64,000 nt of DNA from Nostoc cf. commune SO-36 (GCF_023734775.1 NZ_AP025732.1:1302001-1366000), one strand, 5' to 3'; counted from the first letter of the stretch, positions 8,354 to 17,735 are shown. Numbers and translations: made by a program. Notes: a model not told the origin generated them from the sequence alone.

Positions 8354-9832
8354 CTATATTTGACCAGTATCTGCATAATTATTTTTATAAATAGGAAGTA
8401 ACTCTTTAGCTTGTATATAGACAAAGGTACTCTTTGGAATAGCTTCTAATAAATGAATTGCTTGTTGCCATTTACCTTGTACTTGCTGCCGAACTAGTAG
8501 CGAATTAGGTGGATTGTGAAGCATCAAATTAGCTTCTATTGCTAGTTTTTTTGCTGATTCTAAGTTTGCTACAGCGTTCTTTTCAATTAATACTCTTTGA
8601 CTGATAGATTTATAGTTCATTTGATAGTAAGCCAATTTCTTCTTTGCTTGGTCAGAAACTGATGTTTCATGAGGGATACTATCTAACAAAATTATTGCCT
8701 GATGCCATTTGTTTTGTGCTTGTTGCCAGACTTTTAGAGGATGCGGTGGCTTTTGAACTAGAGAAGCAGCCACCATACCGAGTTTTTGAGCAGATTTAAA
8801 TTTAGCGATGGCTGCGCCAGCGTCTGGGACGAACGCACTTCCTTCTTGAGTTAAACTTAGATTTATCTGTTGCAATTGTGGACTTCGATCTTTAATTTTC
8901 CAAACACAAAAACCTAAGATTAATAAAGTTGAGGTTATAGCCAAAGCCGAACGTACTATTTTTTGTGTCGAAAACTTTGGTACTACTTTTATTTGCTGAC
9001 TAATAGTTGCGTCATTACTAATTTTTTGTTCAATCTTTTTTAAGGCTTGTTCTGCTTGTTCCTTTAAAATGCCACTCTGAATAATTAAAGCTGAACTTTG
9101 TTCTTGAAAGAAATCACAATCATTCAGGATATTTGTCAATTCTTGAAAATTTCCCTCACTCGATATAATTAACTCGTGATCATCATCTAACCACTCTAAA
9201 GCAAAGCTAGATTTACCATAAAAAGCAGATACTCCTAATAAAATATTTAATAAACTACGACTAGTTTTAATAGTATTAAAAATATGATTTAATTTTTGCT
9301 GGAATTGTAATAGCTCTTTTTGATAATTGCTGATTTTTTGAACTTGACGTTGTAAAATATTAGAGTCGCCATCTAAGTTAATTTTTAAATTGTCAGCAAG
9401 TGCTTTAAAAGCATTGGGTATGCTTGGATGATTAATATCAGAATTTAATTGATTGACTAATTGAATATCACTAAGAATATCCGTAGCTATTGCTTGTAAA
9501 AAATAACCCCATTCAATCCAGGTATCAATTTTTGATTGTAAATCAGCTAAGGTAATTTTAGTTTTGGAATTGCCAAATTTATCTGCGATCGCTGGATCTA
9601 CTAATCCCATCATCGGGATAGTTGCTAATCTAGGAAGTGTTGCGATCGCAGAATTTTTTGCGTTCTCAAATTTCAATTCTTTAACAATTAATTGTTTAAT
9701 GTTCCGTAGTTTTTCCTGAGCATTATTGATCAGAATAATTTGTCCCATAATTTCGTTAGAATCGCCAATGATTAGTTTTAGACTCTGAATCAGTGTTGGC
9801 AATTCACTAACAAGTATTTCTAGATCAGCCAT
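8354..9832 (-). CDS. Unknown membrane protein with coiled coil and two C-terminal helical repeats
   Basis: This 492-residue product matches no family I recognise. Residues 1-290 are mostly helical and polar, with likely coiled-coil stretches (NYQKELLQFQQKLNHIF; KEQAEQALKKIEQKIS). One membrane helix is near 298-320 (SALAITSTLLILGFCVWKI). After it come two ~70-residue repeats (about 340-412 and 415-485) sharing an A..K...A..L...PP.....W.QAQ.KW.QAI.LL..IP pattern. That pattern resembles the short helical repeats found in the C-termini of some cyanobacterial kinases and peptidoglycan-linked proteins. The topology suggests an N-terminal cytosolic and a C-terminal extracytosolic part, or the reverse. 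No operon partner. Confidence 0.7.
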   Translation of the reverse strand: MADLEILVSELPTLIQSLKLIIGDSNEIMGQIILINNAQEKLRNIKQLIVKELKFENAKNSAIATLPRLATIPMMGLVDPAIADKFGNSKTKITLADLQSKIDTWIEWGYFLQAIATDILSDIQLVNQLNSDINHPSIPNAFKALADNLKINLDGDSNILQRQVQKISNYQKELLQFQQKLNHIFNTIKTSRSLLNILLGVSAFYGKSSFALEWLDDDHELIISSEGNFQELTNILNDCDFFQEQSSALIIQSGILKEQAEQALKKIEQKISNDATISQQIKVVPKFSTQKIVRSALAITSTLLILGFCVWKIKDRSPQLQQINLSLTQEGSAFVPDAGAAIAKFKSAQKLGMVAASLVQKPPHPLKVWQQAQNKWHQAIILLDSIPHETSVSDQAKKKLAYYQMNYKSISQRVLIEKNAVANLESAKKLAIEANLMLHNPPNSLLVRQQVQGKWQQAIHLLEAIPKSTFVYIQAKELLPIYKNNYADTGQI

Positions 9833-10040
9833 AAATACCCCTTAGGGATTTGTCGAAAGTTTATGCGAAACAATTAAAATGGCTTGAGTAAGAACTTAAC
9901 CACGTCTGTTGCATCTGAGCATCCTAGTTGAGTCACAAATCTCAGGAGCTATAAAATGTATAATTCCCATAAATCCTGCTAAAGTAACAATTTAAGTTTC
10001 AAAATCCCAGAGAAAGCCAAAACTACCCATTCACTAACCT

Positions 10041-11444
10041 ATGAATGAAGTTGATTTAGCATTTACCCCAGCACTAGAGTTGGCGCAGTTAATTCGTCGC
10101 CGGGAAGTATCACCGCTAGAGTTAGTGGAAATATATTTAGAACGAATAGGGCAATTGAATCCCCAATTAGGAAGTTATTTTACGGTGACGGCAGAAGAAG
10201 CGATCGCAGATGCCAAAGCCAAAACAGAATTATTGACAACTACCTCAGAACTACCACCATTTTTTGGAGTACCGATTTCTATTAAAGACCTCAATGCCGT
10301 AGCAGATGTTACCTGTACTTTTGGAAATCCGGCATTATTAAATAATATCCCTAACTATGATGATGGGTTTGTGGCAAAGATTAAGCAAGCTGGATTTACT
10401 ATTTTGGGTAAAACAGCCACTTCCGAATTAGGTTCATGCCCATACACTGAACCTACGGGTTTTCCCCCAGCTAGAAATCCGTGGAATTTAGAATATACCC
10501 CTGGCGGTTCTAGTGGTGGCGCGGCGGCGGCGGTAGCTGCGGGATTGTGTGCGATCGCTCAAGGTTCTGATGGCGGTGGTTCAATTCGGGGGCCTGCGGC
10601 TTGTTGTGGTTTGGTAGGAATTAAGCCATCTAGAGGCAGAGTGAGTAAAGCGCCAGTCGGTGAACGCCTTGCAGGTATTGCCGTCAACGGCCCGATCGCC
10701 CGGACTGTCGCTGATGCTGCTGCCCTTTTGGATGCCATATCTGGCTATGTTACAGGCGATCCTTACTGGTTGCCAGATCCCGAACCATCATTTCTCGCTG
10801 CTACTCAAACAAAACTCGGTGCTTTGCGAATTGCCTTTGACACTAGCATTTCTCCTTTGGGAGAAGCTGACGCTAACTGTCAGCAAGCTGTCCGCCAAAC
10901 CGTCCAGTTATTAGAACAACTCGGCCACCAAGTTGAACAGAAATCTCCAGATTTTAGCGGTTTAGTTGAACCGTTTCAAATCGTCTGGCAAGCTGGGGTG
11001 GCTGCATCAGGGCTTCCGGTTGAAGCCTTGCAGCCATTGAATCGTTGGCTATTTGCCCGCACAGGTTCTGTTGCCCAGTACCTGCAAGCAGTTTCTCAAA
11101 TGCAGATTGTGGCACGTCAGATTGTGGCGTTTTTCGATACTGTCGATGTGCTGGTATTGCCAGTTTATCTACATTCACCCATCCGCGTCGGGGAATGGGC
11201 TGCACTGAGTCCAGAAGAGATATTCCAAAATATTATTGAGTGGGTTGCCCCTTGTCCGGCTGCGAATGCAACTGGACAACCTGCGATCGCAATTCCTGTA
11301 GGCTTTGATAGTAATGGTTTACCCATGAGTGTGCAGCTAATTGGTAAACCTGCGGCTGAAGCGACACTCATCAGCCTAGCAGCACAATTAGAAGCGGCTA
11401 ACCCTTGGATTCATCATCGTCCAGCCTTTGCAATATCGGGCTAA
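10041..11444 (+). CDS. Amidase signature family enzyme
   Basis: This 467-residue hydrolase has the Ser-cisSer-Lys triad of amidase signature enzymes: Lys82 (SIKDLN), Ser157 (PGGSSGGA) and the nucleophile Ser181 (GSDGGGSIRGP). The family cleaves amides; it includes GatA, but this chain lacks features that would identify it as the Glu-tRNA amidotransferase subunit. The substrate is unknown. The crp-like regulator starts 2 nt after its stop codon, so the two are very likely co-transcribed. Confidence 0.85.
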   Translation: MNEVDLAFTPALELAQLIRRREVSPLELVEIYLERIGQLNPQLGSYFTVTAEEAIADAKAKTELLTTTSELPPFFGVPISIKDLNAVADVTCTFGNPALLNNIPNYDDGFVAKIKQAGFTILGKTATSELGSCPYTEPTGFPPARNPWNLEYTPGGSSGGAAAAVAAGLCAIAQGSDGGGSIRGPAACCGLVGIKPSRGRVSKAPVGERLAGIAVNGPIARTVADAAALLDAISGYVTGDPYWLPDPEPSFLAATQTKLGALRIAFDTSISPLGEADANCQQAVRQTVQLLEQLGHQVEQKSPDFSGLVEPFQIVWQAGVAASGLPVEALQPLNRWLFARTGSVAQYLQAVSQMQIVARQIVAFFDTVDVLVLPVYLHSPIRVGEWAALSPEEIFQNIIEWVAPCPAANATGQPAIAIPVGFDSNGLPMSVQLIGKPAAEATLISLAAQLEAANPWIHHRPAFAISG

Positions 11445-11446
11445 TC

Positions 11447-12148
11447 ATGCAGGCATCCCTGGAACAACTTTCGCAAATTATTGTGTTTGCAGGTTTAGAA
11501 ACAGCAGAGAAGATAAGTTTGCAATCTGACACTCAGGTGCAACGCCATAGTAAAGGAGAGATTATTCTCCATGAAGGCGATCGCTTACCAGCAAAACTCT
11601 ATGCTGTTGTCAGTGGAGCAATTCAAGTTACCAAAACAGCAACAACTGGTAAAGAAACGATTCTCCGCGCCTTAGCTGCTGGAGAAATTTTTGCGGCTCC
11701 TGCTTTGTTAGGAAATGGGATTTCTCCGGCAACTGTCACTGCTGAATCTGATTGTGAAGTTCTTACCGTAGAGCGAGATGCTTTATTAAAAGCTATTGGC
11801 GAAAATCCGGAAATCGCATTACGAATGCTGATGGTTTTTAATAGTCGGATTCAGCAATTACATGAAACAGTTCATGGATTAGTTTCTGAAAGAGCTATTG
11901 TTCGCCTTGCCAGATTAATTCAATATTTTTATGCTGAATCTGGAACTGAATCTACTCCAAAAGGTGAGTGTTTAAAAGTTAAATTATCTTATTATCGTAT
12001 GGCTCGGAGTAGCGGCATTACTTACGAAGAATGTGTACGGTTAATTAAAAGTCTTAAAACAGTAATTGCCTATAGCCGTGGTGGGACAATTATGATACTT
12101 AATGCTAATAAATTAGATGCGATCGCCTCTGGAGATATAGATTTGTAG
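11447..12148 (+). CDS. Crp/Fnr family transcriptional regulator
   Basis: The 233-residue product has an N-terminal cyclic-nucleotide-binding-type beta-barrel (about 10-120: KGEIILHEGDRLPAKLYAVV, SGAIQVTK, GEIFAAPALL). A long dimer helix follows, then a C-terminal winged-helix region (about 150-225; YYRMARSSGITYEECVRLI). The HTH is less canonical than in NtcA, and the cAMP-contacting Arg/Glu pattern is not obvious. The ATG at 11447 is preferred; the longer open frame overlaps the amidase. The 2-nt gap to the amidase suggests it regulates or is regulated with it. Confidence 0.8.
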   Translation: MQASLEQLSQIIVFAGLETAEKISLQSDTQVQRHSKGEIILHEGDRLPAKLYAVVSGAIQVTKTATTGKETILRALAAGEIFAAPALLGNGISPATVTAESDCEVLTVERDALLKAIGENPEIALRMLMVFNSRIQQLHETVHGLVSERAIVRLARLIQYFYAESGTESTPKGECLKVKLSYYRMARSSGITYEECVRLIKSLKTVIAYSRGGTIMILNANKLDAIASGDIDL

Positions 12149-12228
12149 GGGCACACAGTTAGTTATGCATCCCTACTTAATTTTATCCAATTGAGAACCG
12201 CTACAGAACGCGGGATGTAGCAATCAAT

Positions 12229-12734
12229 TCAGACTGCTACAGCAACTCTATCTTGTTCGCGTGCAGCGACAACTAAAACTAAACATAGAGCCGCGATCGC
12301 TTTTTGCCATTCTTGCCGAACTTGCGCGTCCTTAACACCTTCAAACATCTCTACCAAGCGAGGAACAGAAGCTTCTAAAGCCAAACGAGGTACTGGACGA
12401 TGTAACTCAACTAAATGAGTTAGACTTTCTTGATTATGGAGGAAACCAATTACCCATGTTGTGGTGTGATCGGGACTATCAGGAACCCGCTTAACTCCCA
12501 ATTCATTTTTTAGCCAGTTGTAAAAAGGTGGTAATCCTTAGCTAAAAACTCCTCCTGCTGTAAGTAAAGTTTCCTTAAGCAAATTGGTATCTAAGCTGTG
12601 TAATTCTTGTTGTAATTCAGGTGAATTGAGAACTTTAGTTAGAGGTTGTGATAATATTTTTTCCACCGAATTTCTGAAAAACTTAAATTTTCGGCAAAAG
12701 TTAAAAGTAGCGATCGCATTTTTTCAGACTCCAT
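12229..12734 (-). pseudogene. Unknown ~167-residue protein gene with broken frame
   Basis: The minus strand from the ATG at 12734 reads MESEKMRSLLLTFAENLSF, then changes frame and meets a stop at 12538-12540. An intact 90-codon tail reaches 12229. Three homopolymer edits rebuild one continuous protein: one more T in 12671-12673, one fewer A in 12544-12548 and one more A in 12522-12526. The joint then reads GGVLAKDYHLFYNWLKNELG. This makes base-calling error at least as likely as decay. I do not recognise the family; the C-terminal half is helical (VPRLVEMFEGVKDAQVRQEW). It is followed on the same strand by nothing within 80 nt. Confidence 0.55.
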
Positions 12735-12740
12735 AAATAA

Positions 12741-13089
12741 CTAATTATTTTCTGCAACTTTCTCGGAGAGGATGAGCAGAAATGTCAGGTTTTCTTCTGC
12801 TTTTAAGGCATGAGGTGCATTAGCAGGCATAAAGACAAAAACACCGGGTCTAAGTGCAATATCTTCTCCAGATAAAGTAAGTAAACCTCTGCCTTCGATG
12901 ACGTTGATGGTGGCATTACGAGTGGAGGTATGCTCGGAAATATCAGTATTAGCTGCTAGGCAAAATAGAGTGTATTGACAAGCTTTATCTTTCAGCAGTA
13001 CTTTACTGAGAACTCCCGCGCTGGGGTATTCAATTTGTTCTCGTAGTTGAGTAATGAAAGATGGGCTGGCTGGTGATTGAACTTGTCAT
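12741..13089 (-). pseudogene. Cupin-domain protein, one-base frameshift near the start
   Basis: The body (FITQLREQIEYPSAGVLSKV ... EHTSTRNATINVIEGRGLL ... RPGVFVFMPANAPHAL) is a small single cupin barrel of about 115 residues with His residues in the metal-site positions. It has no start codon in frame. The ATG at 13087-13089 is one base out of phase; removing one G from the 13063-13065 run joins MTSSITSQ to PSFITQLREQ. The protein is probably intact in the organism. Function: small cupins often bind a metal and a small ligand; the substrate is unknown. It lies only 7 nt from the preceding broken gene, so the two may be one operon. Confidence 0.65.
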
Positions 13090-13182
13090 AGTATTTTAGG
13101 ATTATTAACTGTAAACAAAGGCTGATAATCATTCAAGGATTATCGAGTATTTATCAGGCGATGGATTTGGGAATAAATTATC

Positions 13183-13958
13183 TTATTGGGCAACAGCACA
13201 CAAAATGATGTAGCCTAATTCCTGTTGGTATTTATGAAAAACTTGGTGAATTTCTAAAACCCGCTTGCGGATATCTTTCTGCGTCAACACATTCCAAAAA
13301 ATCCGAATTGTGTTAAAAATACCTTCATCTTGAAATATCCGCCTTAAATTCAATAAATTCATTGACTCAGTTTGGCATTTCTCTACTTGCAATCCGGCTG
13401 TTAAAAAAGCCGTAATCCAGTTGGTTTCTGATAGCGGTGTAGAATTAACTAGAATTACTCGTGCTAAGTCAACACGAATTTGTTCTTCTTTGTCAGTCGC
13501 TAACAGTTCATGGGAGAGAAATTTACCTCCCTGTTTGAGTAGATGATGAATTTCAGCTAAAATTTTGGCTTTTCCCAATGGGGATTGCATTGTGAGAATG
13601 GCTTCTGCCAATACATAATCAAACTTTCCTGAGATTGCCTCTAGGTTGAAAATATTACCTTCAATGATTTCGACTTGATTTCTAACCCAGCAGCGCAAAT
13701 ATTAGCTCGCGCACGAGCCACACTATCAGGATTTTTTTCAACACCTACTACTTTGACATCGTAGCTTTTTGCTAAAGCGATCGCACTATATCCAAAGCTA
13801 GAACCTAGCTCTAAAACTGTCTCTCCAGGCTGAAAGTTTGCCAACTGAAATAATTTATCTGTAGCTATTCGTCCACCTGGGCGCAGATATTTTTTACCTG
13901 CTGCTGCTAATACTTCGTGTCCGGTAGCTGTTTGGAAATTGAGGATAGTGTTGGTCAT
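13183..13958 (-). pseudogene. Class I SAM-dependent methyltransferase, split by a one-base frameshift
   Basis: The upstream frame (start 13958) has the SAM-binding motif ETVLELGSSFGYSAIALAKS and the acidic strand VVGVEKNP. It then runs out of phase at 13679-13681. The downstream frame supplies QVEIIEGNIFNL, FDYVLAEAILTM and the rest of the ~257-residue protein. Adding one T to the TTT run (A on the coding strand) gives GLENQVEIIEG, the expected joint. The methyl acceptor is unknown. The neighbouring cupin and unknown genes show the same type of lesion. Probably an intact gene with a sequence error; a real frameshift cannot be excluded. Confidence 0.7.
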
Positions 13959-14040
13959 TGCTGCGACCTCTGAACTTGTCTTATCCTCAATTTCTCAGGA
14001 ATTTATGATATTGTCTCTGAGGTAGCTCATAGAAGCAGTA

Positions 14041-14580
14041 TTACTTTCCTTTCCACTCACGCTCAAGGATAGCATAAAGAAAATTGTCATACCATCTGCT
14101 TTTGATTAACTCTTTTTCCGGCAGATGATCCTCACGACGCATACCAATTTTTTCTAATACCCTAACAGAAGCAAGATTCTCTGCAACACACCAAGACCAG
14201 ATACGATGCATTCCTAGTTCTTCAAAGCCGAACTTTAAAATGGCTTGTGCTGCTTCTGTTGCATAACCTTGTCCCCAATATTGACTATTTAGTTCATAGC
14301 CAATATCTGCTTCCTGCATTTCCGAGTCATTTACACGGATACCACAAGTGCCAATAAGCCGATTTTCTTCTTTGAGGATAATAGCTAATTGAAACTTTGT
14401 TCGTGGTTGCTCTTTTTGCTGATCAATAAATATCTGGATAAACTTACAAACATCCTTCTGTGTACGGTGCGTCCAATAGCTGTAACGTAAGTACAAAGGA
14501 TCAGATTGATAGGCAAAAACTGCCTGCCAATCTGTTTCTATAAAGTCACGCATTAGCAAACGGTTTGTTTCTAAAATCAT
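14041..14580 (-). CDS. GNAT acetyltransferase, RimJ/RimL-like
   Basis: The 179-residue product carries the typical RimJ-type opening (ILETNRLLMRDF) and the acetyl-CoA-binding region GYELNSQYWGQGYATEAAQA. It ends with NLASVRVLEKIGMRRE. Such enzymes acetylate protein N-termini or small molecules; the substrate here is unknown. The ATG at 14580 is preferred, since it starts exactly at the conserved domain; an upstream ATG at 14634 would add 18 unconserved residues. It is followed on the same strand by the methyltransferase gene, 83 nt away, so an operon is possible. Confidence 0.82.
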   Translation of the reverse strand: MILETNRLLMRDFIETDWQAVFAYQSDPLYLRYSYWTHRTQKDVCKFIQIFIDQQKEQPRTKFQLAIILKEENRLIGTCGIRVNDSEMQEADIGYELNSQYWGQGYATEAAQAILKFGFEELGMHRIWSWCVAENLASVRVLEKIGMRREDHLPEKELIKSRWYDNFLYAILEREWKGK

Positions 14581-14687
14581 GGCTTTGTTAATGTGCTGAG
14601 TGCAGGCAATCAAAGAGTTTATGCAACTAAACAAGGCATAAAAATCTTAGGAAACTTCTACCACATCTACCTTAAGTTGTTGAATAA

Positions 14688-15554
14688 TTAAGTTGCCCGA
14701 TCAATTTTTTGCACTTCTTCATCAGATAGTTTTACATTGATAGCTTGTGCTGAGTCTTCAATACTGGAAACCTTACTAGCGCCGGGAATCGGCAAAATAG
14801 CGGGCGATTTGGAACGCAACCACGCTAAGACGATATTATATACTGATACGCCTTTTTCTTTGGCTAAGTTAGCGATCGCCGGAATATCTTGCAAATCCTG
14901 ATGGCGACGTCTACCACCAAAGGGACTCCAAGGCAAAAATGTCAAGCCTTGCTGTTCGCAATACTTCAACACGCCGTCTTTTTCTGGTTGTCGTTGCCAA
15001 GGACTGTATTGATTCTGCACCGAGACAATATCCACCAAATCCTGCGCTTGCTTAATTTGTTCAACGGAAAAGTTAGAAACTCCCATAAACCGAATTAAAC
15101 CTGCCTCCACTGCTTCTTTCACTGGCGCAAGGGATTCTGCAATGGTGTAATTACTATCGGGCGCATGATATTGCCAAACATCGATGGGTTTAGCACCACC
15201 CAAAGCCTCAAAGCTAACTCGAATTGTTTCGCGTAAATGTTCTGGGTTGCCGTTGCTTGTCCAATTTCCATCAGGACGCATCAAACCGCCCTTAGTTGCC
15301 ACAATTACTTGGCTAACATCGCCTTTGTAACTAGTAAGTGCCTTGTGAATTAGTCGCTCGTTGTGGTGTTTTTCTGACTCATCTTTGCAGTAAGAATCGG
15401 CAGTGTCAATAAATGTAATACCCAAATCCAGAGCATGATGAATAACTTCGATTGATTCAGATTCGGGAGGGCGATTAGAGATTGACATAGGCATACCACC
15501 CAAACCAATCGCACTTACAGATATACCAGTTTTTCCTAGCTGTTTGGTTTCCAT
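14688..15554 (-). CDS. Aldo/keto reductase
   Basis: This 288-residue NADPH-dependent TIM-barrel oxidoreductase has the catalytic tetrad Asp50 and Tyr55 (FIDTADSY), Lys88 (VATKGG) and His130 (WQYHAPD). Cofactor-binding residues near the end fit PIPGASKVSSI. It reduces an aldehyde or ketone; the physiological substrate is unknown. The start codon at 15554 gives METKQLGKTGISVSAIGLGG, the usual family opening. It lies 54 nt upstream of the longest GNAT frame on the same strand. Confidence 0.9.
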   Translation of the reverse strand: METKQLGKTGISVSAIGLGGMPMSISNRPPESESIEVIHHALDLGITFIDTADSYCKDESEKHHNERLIHKALTSYKGDVSQVIVATKGGLMRPDGNWTSNGNPEHLRETIRVSFEALGGAKPIDVWQYHAPDSNYTIAESLAPVKEAVEAGLIRFMGVSNFSVEQIKQAQDLVDIVSVQNQYSPWQRQPEKDGVLKYCEQQGLTFLPWSPFGGRRRHQDLQDIPAIANLAKEKGVSVYNIVLAWLRSKSPAILPIPGASKVSSIEDSAQAINVKLSDEEVQKIDRAT

Positions 15555-15715
15555 GCTTCTAGCTATAGCTTTCTGCCCTAATTATCTACTAGCTAGTCAA
15601 AGCTTTTTTAGCGATTTCTGATAAATCCTCCCTAGTACTTAGATTTGCTGATAAGTGAATGAGTTAGTAAGGGAATACTCAACTCAGGGGTTAAGTATTC
15701 TATACACAAGCACCG

Positions 15716-16477
15716 ATGAAAATTGTCGAGGAAACCCGTACCAGATTACAGCTAAAGCATCTACCACTCAGAGATTGGCTAACTGGGTGGTTCATTCTGA
15801 CTTTATGCTTAAGCTTTTTGATTTACTGCTTATTTTTTGAGTCTGCTTCAGTTAAGATAACTTGCTATCGCTTCTCATCAAACCAAGTTAATTGTGAATT
15901 GAGGCGGTTCACTTTGCTGGGAAGCATGGAGAAACTTAAAATGTTTGATCTCCAAGAAGCATACATTCTTACAAAGACTGGTAGCAAAGGAGCGAAAACT
16001 TATGAAGTGGTTATTGTAACTCCTTTTGGAGACTTTGCTCTTTTATCTCATGTTAGCTATCAAGAGAATCAGGAAGTTGTTTTTAAAATTAACGATTTTC
16101 TTAACTCTGGAAAAACATCTTTCTTAGTACACCAAAATCAACGGCATTATCTATTTTTCTTAATTTTATTTATATTAATTATAATAGTGATCGCTGCTTT
16201 TTTAGCAACATCACCTGTAACCACTTGCACCTTTTATAAGAGTATCAATAAGGTATTTATCGAACGTAAAAGTTTGCGTGGCAATCAAGTTATTGAACAT
16301 CCACTAGAAAATATTCTGCGTTTTGACATCCAAGAAAAGCAATTTAAATACTCTAAGCTTTATCGGGCTGTAATTGTGCTGAAATCTTTCAAAGAAATCC
16401 CAATCAATCCACAATACACTGATGAAAGAAGCGTTAGATATGCAGTATCTAGGATACTCTTATTTCTAAAACTTTAA
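15716..16477 (+). CDS. Unknown membrane protein, two membrane helices
   Basis: This 253-residue product has two hydrophobic helices, near 23-42 (WFILTLCLSFLIYCLFF) and 146-166 (YLFFLILFILIIIVIAAFLA). A ~100-residue loop separates them and contains two Cys residues. The C-terminal ~85 residues look like a small beta-rich domain (INKVFIERKSLRGNQVIEHP). The layout recalls PH-like membrane proteins, but I cannot name a family. No neighbour suggests a function. Confidence 0.65.
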   Translation: MKIVEETRTRLQLKHLPLRDWLTGWFILTLCLSFLIYCLFFESASVKITCYRFSSNQVNCELRRFTLLGSMEKLKMFDLQEAYILTKTGSKGAKTYEVVIVTPFGDFALLSHVSYQENQEVVFKINDFLNSGKTSFLVHQNQRHYLFFLILFILIIIVIAAFLATSPVTTCTFYKSINKVFIERKSLRGNQVIEHPLENILRFDIQEKQFKYSKLYRAVIVLKSFKEIPINPQYTDERSVRYAVSRILLFLKL

Positions 16478-16780
16478 CAAAAACTATCTCCACTACTTAC
16501 CACTGTGCCCATAGACTGAAGTCATAGATCGCTGACTTATCTAGGAAGCTGGGGATATTGTCTATCACAAATGATTTAGGATTTGCTATATAGATACAAA
16601 ACGCTTAGATTAAGCAAGTTTGAGTCACTTTCGACATCCAGCATTCTCCATTAGTACCATTCTTACTCAACTAAAAAGTACTCACTTTGTCAGTTTGTCT
16701 ATTTAGACTATGTTTGGTACATAAAATAAGAAGCTAGCCTAATATGAGCGGCTGTTATTCTACACTTGACATAAAGCATT
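16478..16780. other. Intergenic region, nothing recognised
   Basis: 303 nt between the membrane protein and DUF3146 genes. No ORF, strong hairpin or recognised repeat. Confidence 0.5.
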
Positions 16781-17047
16781 GTGAGTGCTAAAAGACGACT
16801 GCCAGAAACTATTGCCCATGTCAGAATCACCCGCCAATCTTGGCAACACGGCTTCCTTGAGGGTGAAGTGAGTGCAGGTGAGTTTGAGTGGCATTTCCAG
16901 TGGCATTTTCGCCGGGGAGAACTTGCCGTCAAGCCTTCCCAAGGCCGCGCTTTAATCAAAGAACCCCTCGGTCGATTTTTGGAGCAACAAGATTATCAGC
17001 TAGAGCCTGGAGGAGATTATGCTTTTACTATTCGGGCGGAACTTTAA
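16781..17047 (+). CDS. DUF3146 family protein
   Basis: The small 88-residue protein (AHVRITRQSWQHGFLEGEVS, FEWHFQWHFRRGELAV, LEPGGDYAFTIRAEL) matches the cyanobacterial DUF3146 family in length and in its tryptophan/histidine-rich core. Function unknown; no signal peptide or membrane helix. It starts with GTG, as the conserved region begins at once (MSAKRRLPET). Its stop is followed within about 12 nt by a long inverted repeat, and the next gene is convergent. Confidence 0.8.
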   Translation: MSAKRRLPETIAHVRITRQSWQHGFLEGEVSAGEFEWHFQWHFRRGELAVKPSQGRALIKEPLGRFLEQQDYQLEPGGDYAFTIRAEL

Positions 17048-17058
17048 AAGTTAGAAGC

Positions 17059-17121
17059 CATTCAATTTTGGATTTTAGATTTTAGATTGAATCCAAAATC
17101 CAAAATCCAAAATCTAAAATT
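17059..17121. repeat. AT-rich inverted repeat, ATTTTGGATT/AATCCAAAAT type
   Basis: The left part CAATTTTGGATTTTAGATTT is answered by repeated AATCCAAAAT on the right, giving a long hairpin. It is the same family as 199-271. The right end overlaps the last codons and stop of the YqgF-like gene (stop 17114-17116). Confidence 0.8.
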
Positions 17122-17566
17122 TCTTTAGTGTTGATTCTGTGAGGCGGTTTAAGTATCTTTCGATTAGGAGGATGGCAACAATGTCATCTATCGGTCTTGG
17201 AGGCTGTCGCAGACCTTGTGGCAATAGCTTTGTTAGCCCCTTGGGTGGGAACATTTGCCAATAGCGATCGCGTGCTTCTAAGGTTGTGTAACGCTCATCC
17301 ACTAAAATAATACTCAGTGGTTCTATTAATTCCTGATATAACTTCTGTCTCCACTGCTTGGCTGTAGTTTGGTCGCCCATCACCATTAAGGAAATGGGAA
17401 ATTTTTGACGCAGTGTCTCAATGGCAGCGATCGCCTCTTTTGCTAGCACAACCTCATGGTAATATAGTTGCCGATCCAGTCCCATCACCGCCAAACCACA
17501 CTTATCTCGACCTGGATCAAACCCCAAAATCACTGGTTGCGTTGGTGAAAATTCACGAAAATTCAT
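17114..17566 (-). CDS. RNase H-fold resolvase-like protein (YqgF/RuvX relative)
   Basis: The 150-residue protein has an RNase H-like fold with acidic residues in the expected places: Asp17 (ILGFDPGRDKCG), Glu91 (VDERYTT) and Asp127/Asp128 (RPIDDIVAI). YqgF/RuvX trims the 5' end of 16S rRNA precursors and the wider group includes Holliday junction resolvases. This is a shorter, cyanobacterial variant and need not be the main RuvX. The last residues (TLKKF) and stop are encoded inside the dispersed repeat at 17059-17121, so the C-terminus has probably been reshaped by repeat insertion. Confidence 0.78.
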   Translation of the reverse strand: MNFREFSPTQPVILGFDPGRDKCGLAVMGLDRQLYYHEVVLAKEAIAAIETLRQKFPISLMVMGDQTTAKQWRQKLYQELIEPLSIILVDERYTTLEARDRYWQMFPPKGLTKLLPQGLRQPPRPIDDIVAILLIERYLNRLTESTLKKF

Positions 17567-17580
17567 AAGAAATTAAAAAT

Positions 17581-17731
17581 AAGAATTCAGGATTCAGAAT
17601 TCAGGATCAATTGGTGGCGAGTCTGTCTTGGAAAGTTATGATGTCTACGGCGTCAGCCGCCGCTTGTGACTTTCCGCGCCCATCTCCCACTAATTGTATT
17701 CTGACTCTCTGAACTTCTGAATTCTGACTTC
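17581..17731. repeat. Inverted repeat pair GAATTCAG / CTGAATTC bracketing a short spacer
   Basis: The left arm (17581-17608, AGAATTCAGGATTCAGAATT) and right arm (17698-17731, CTGAACTTCTGAATTCTGAC) are complementary. Between them lies a GTCTACGGCGTCAGCCGCCG-type palindromic piece. Same family as 8241-8317. Confidence 0.65.
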
Positions 17732-17735
17732 TCTT

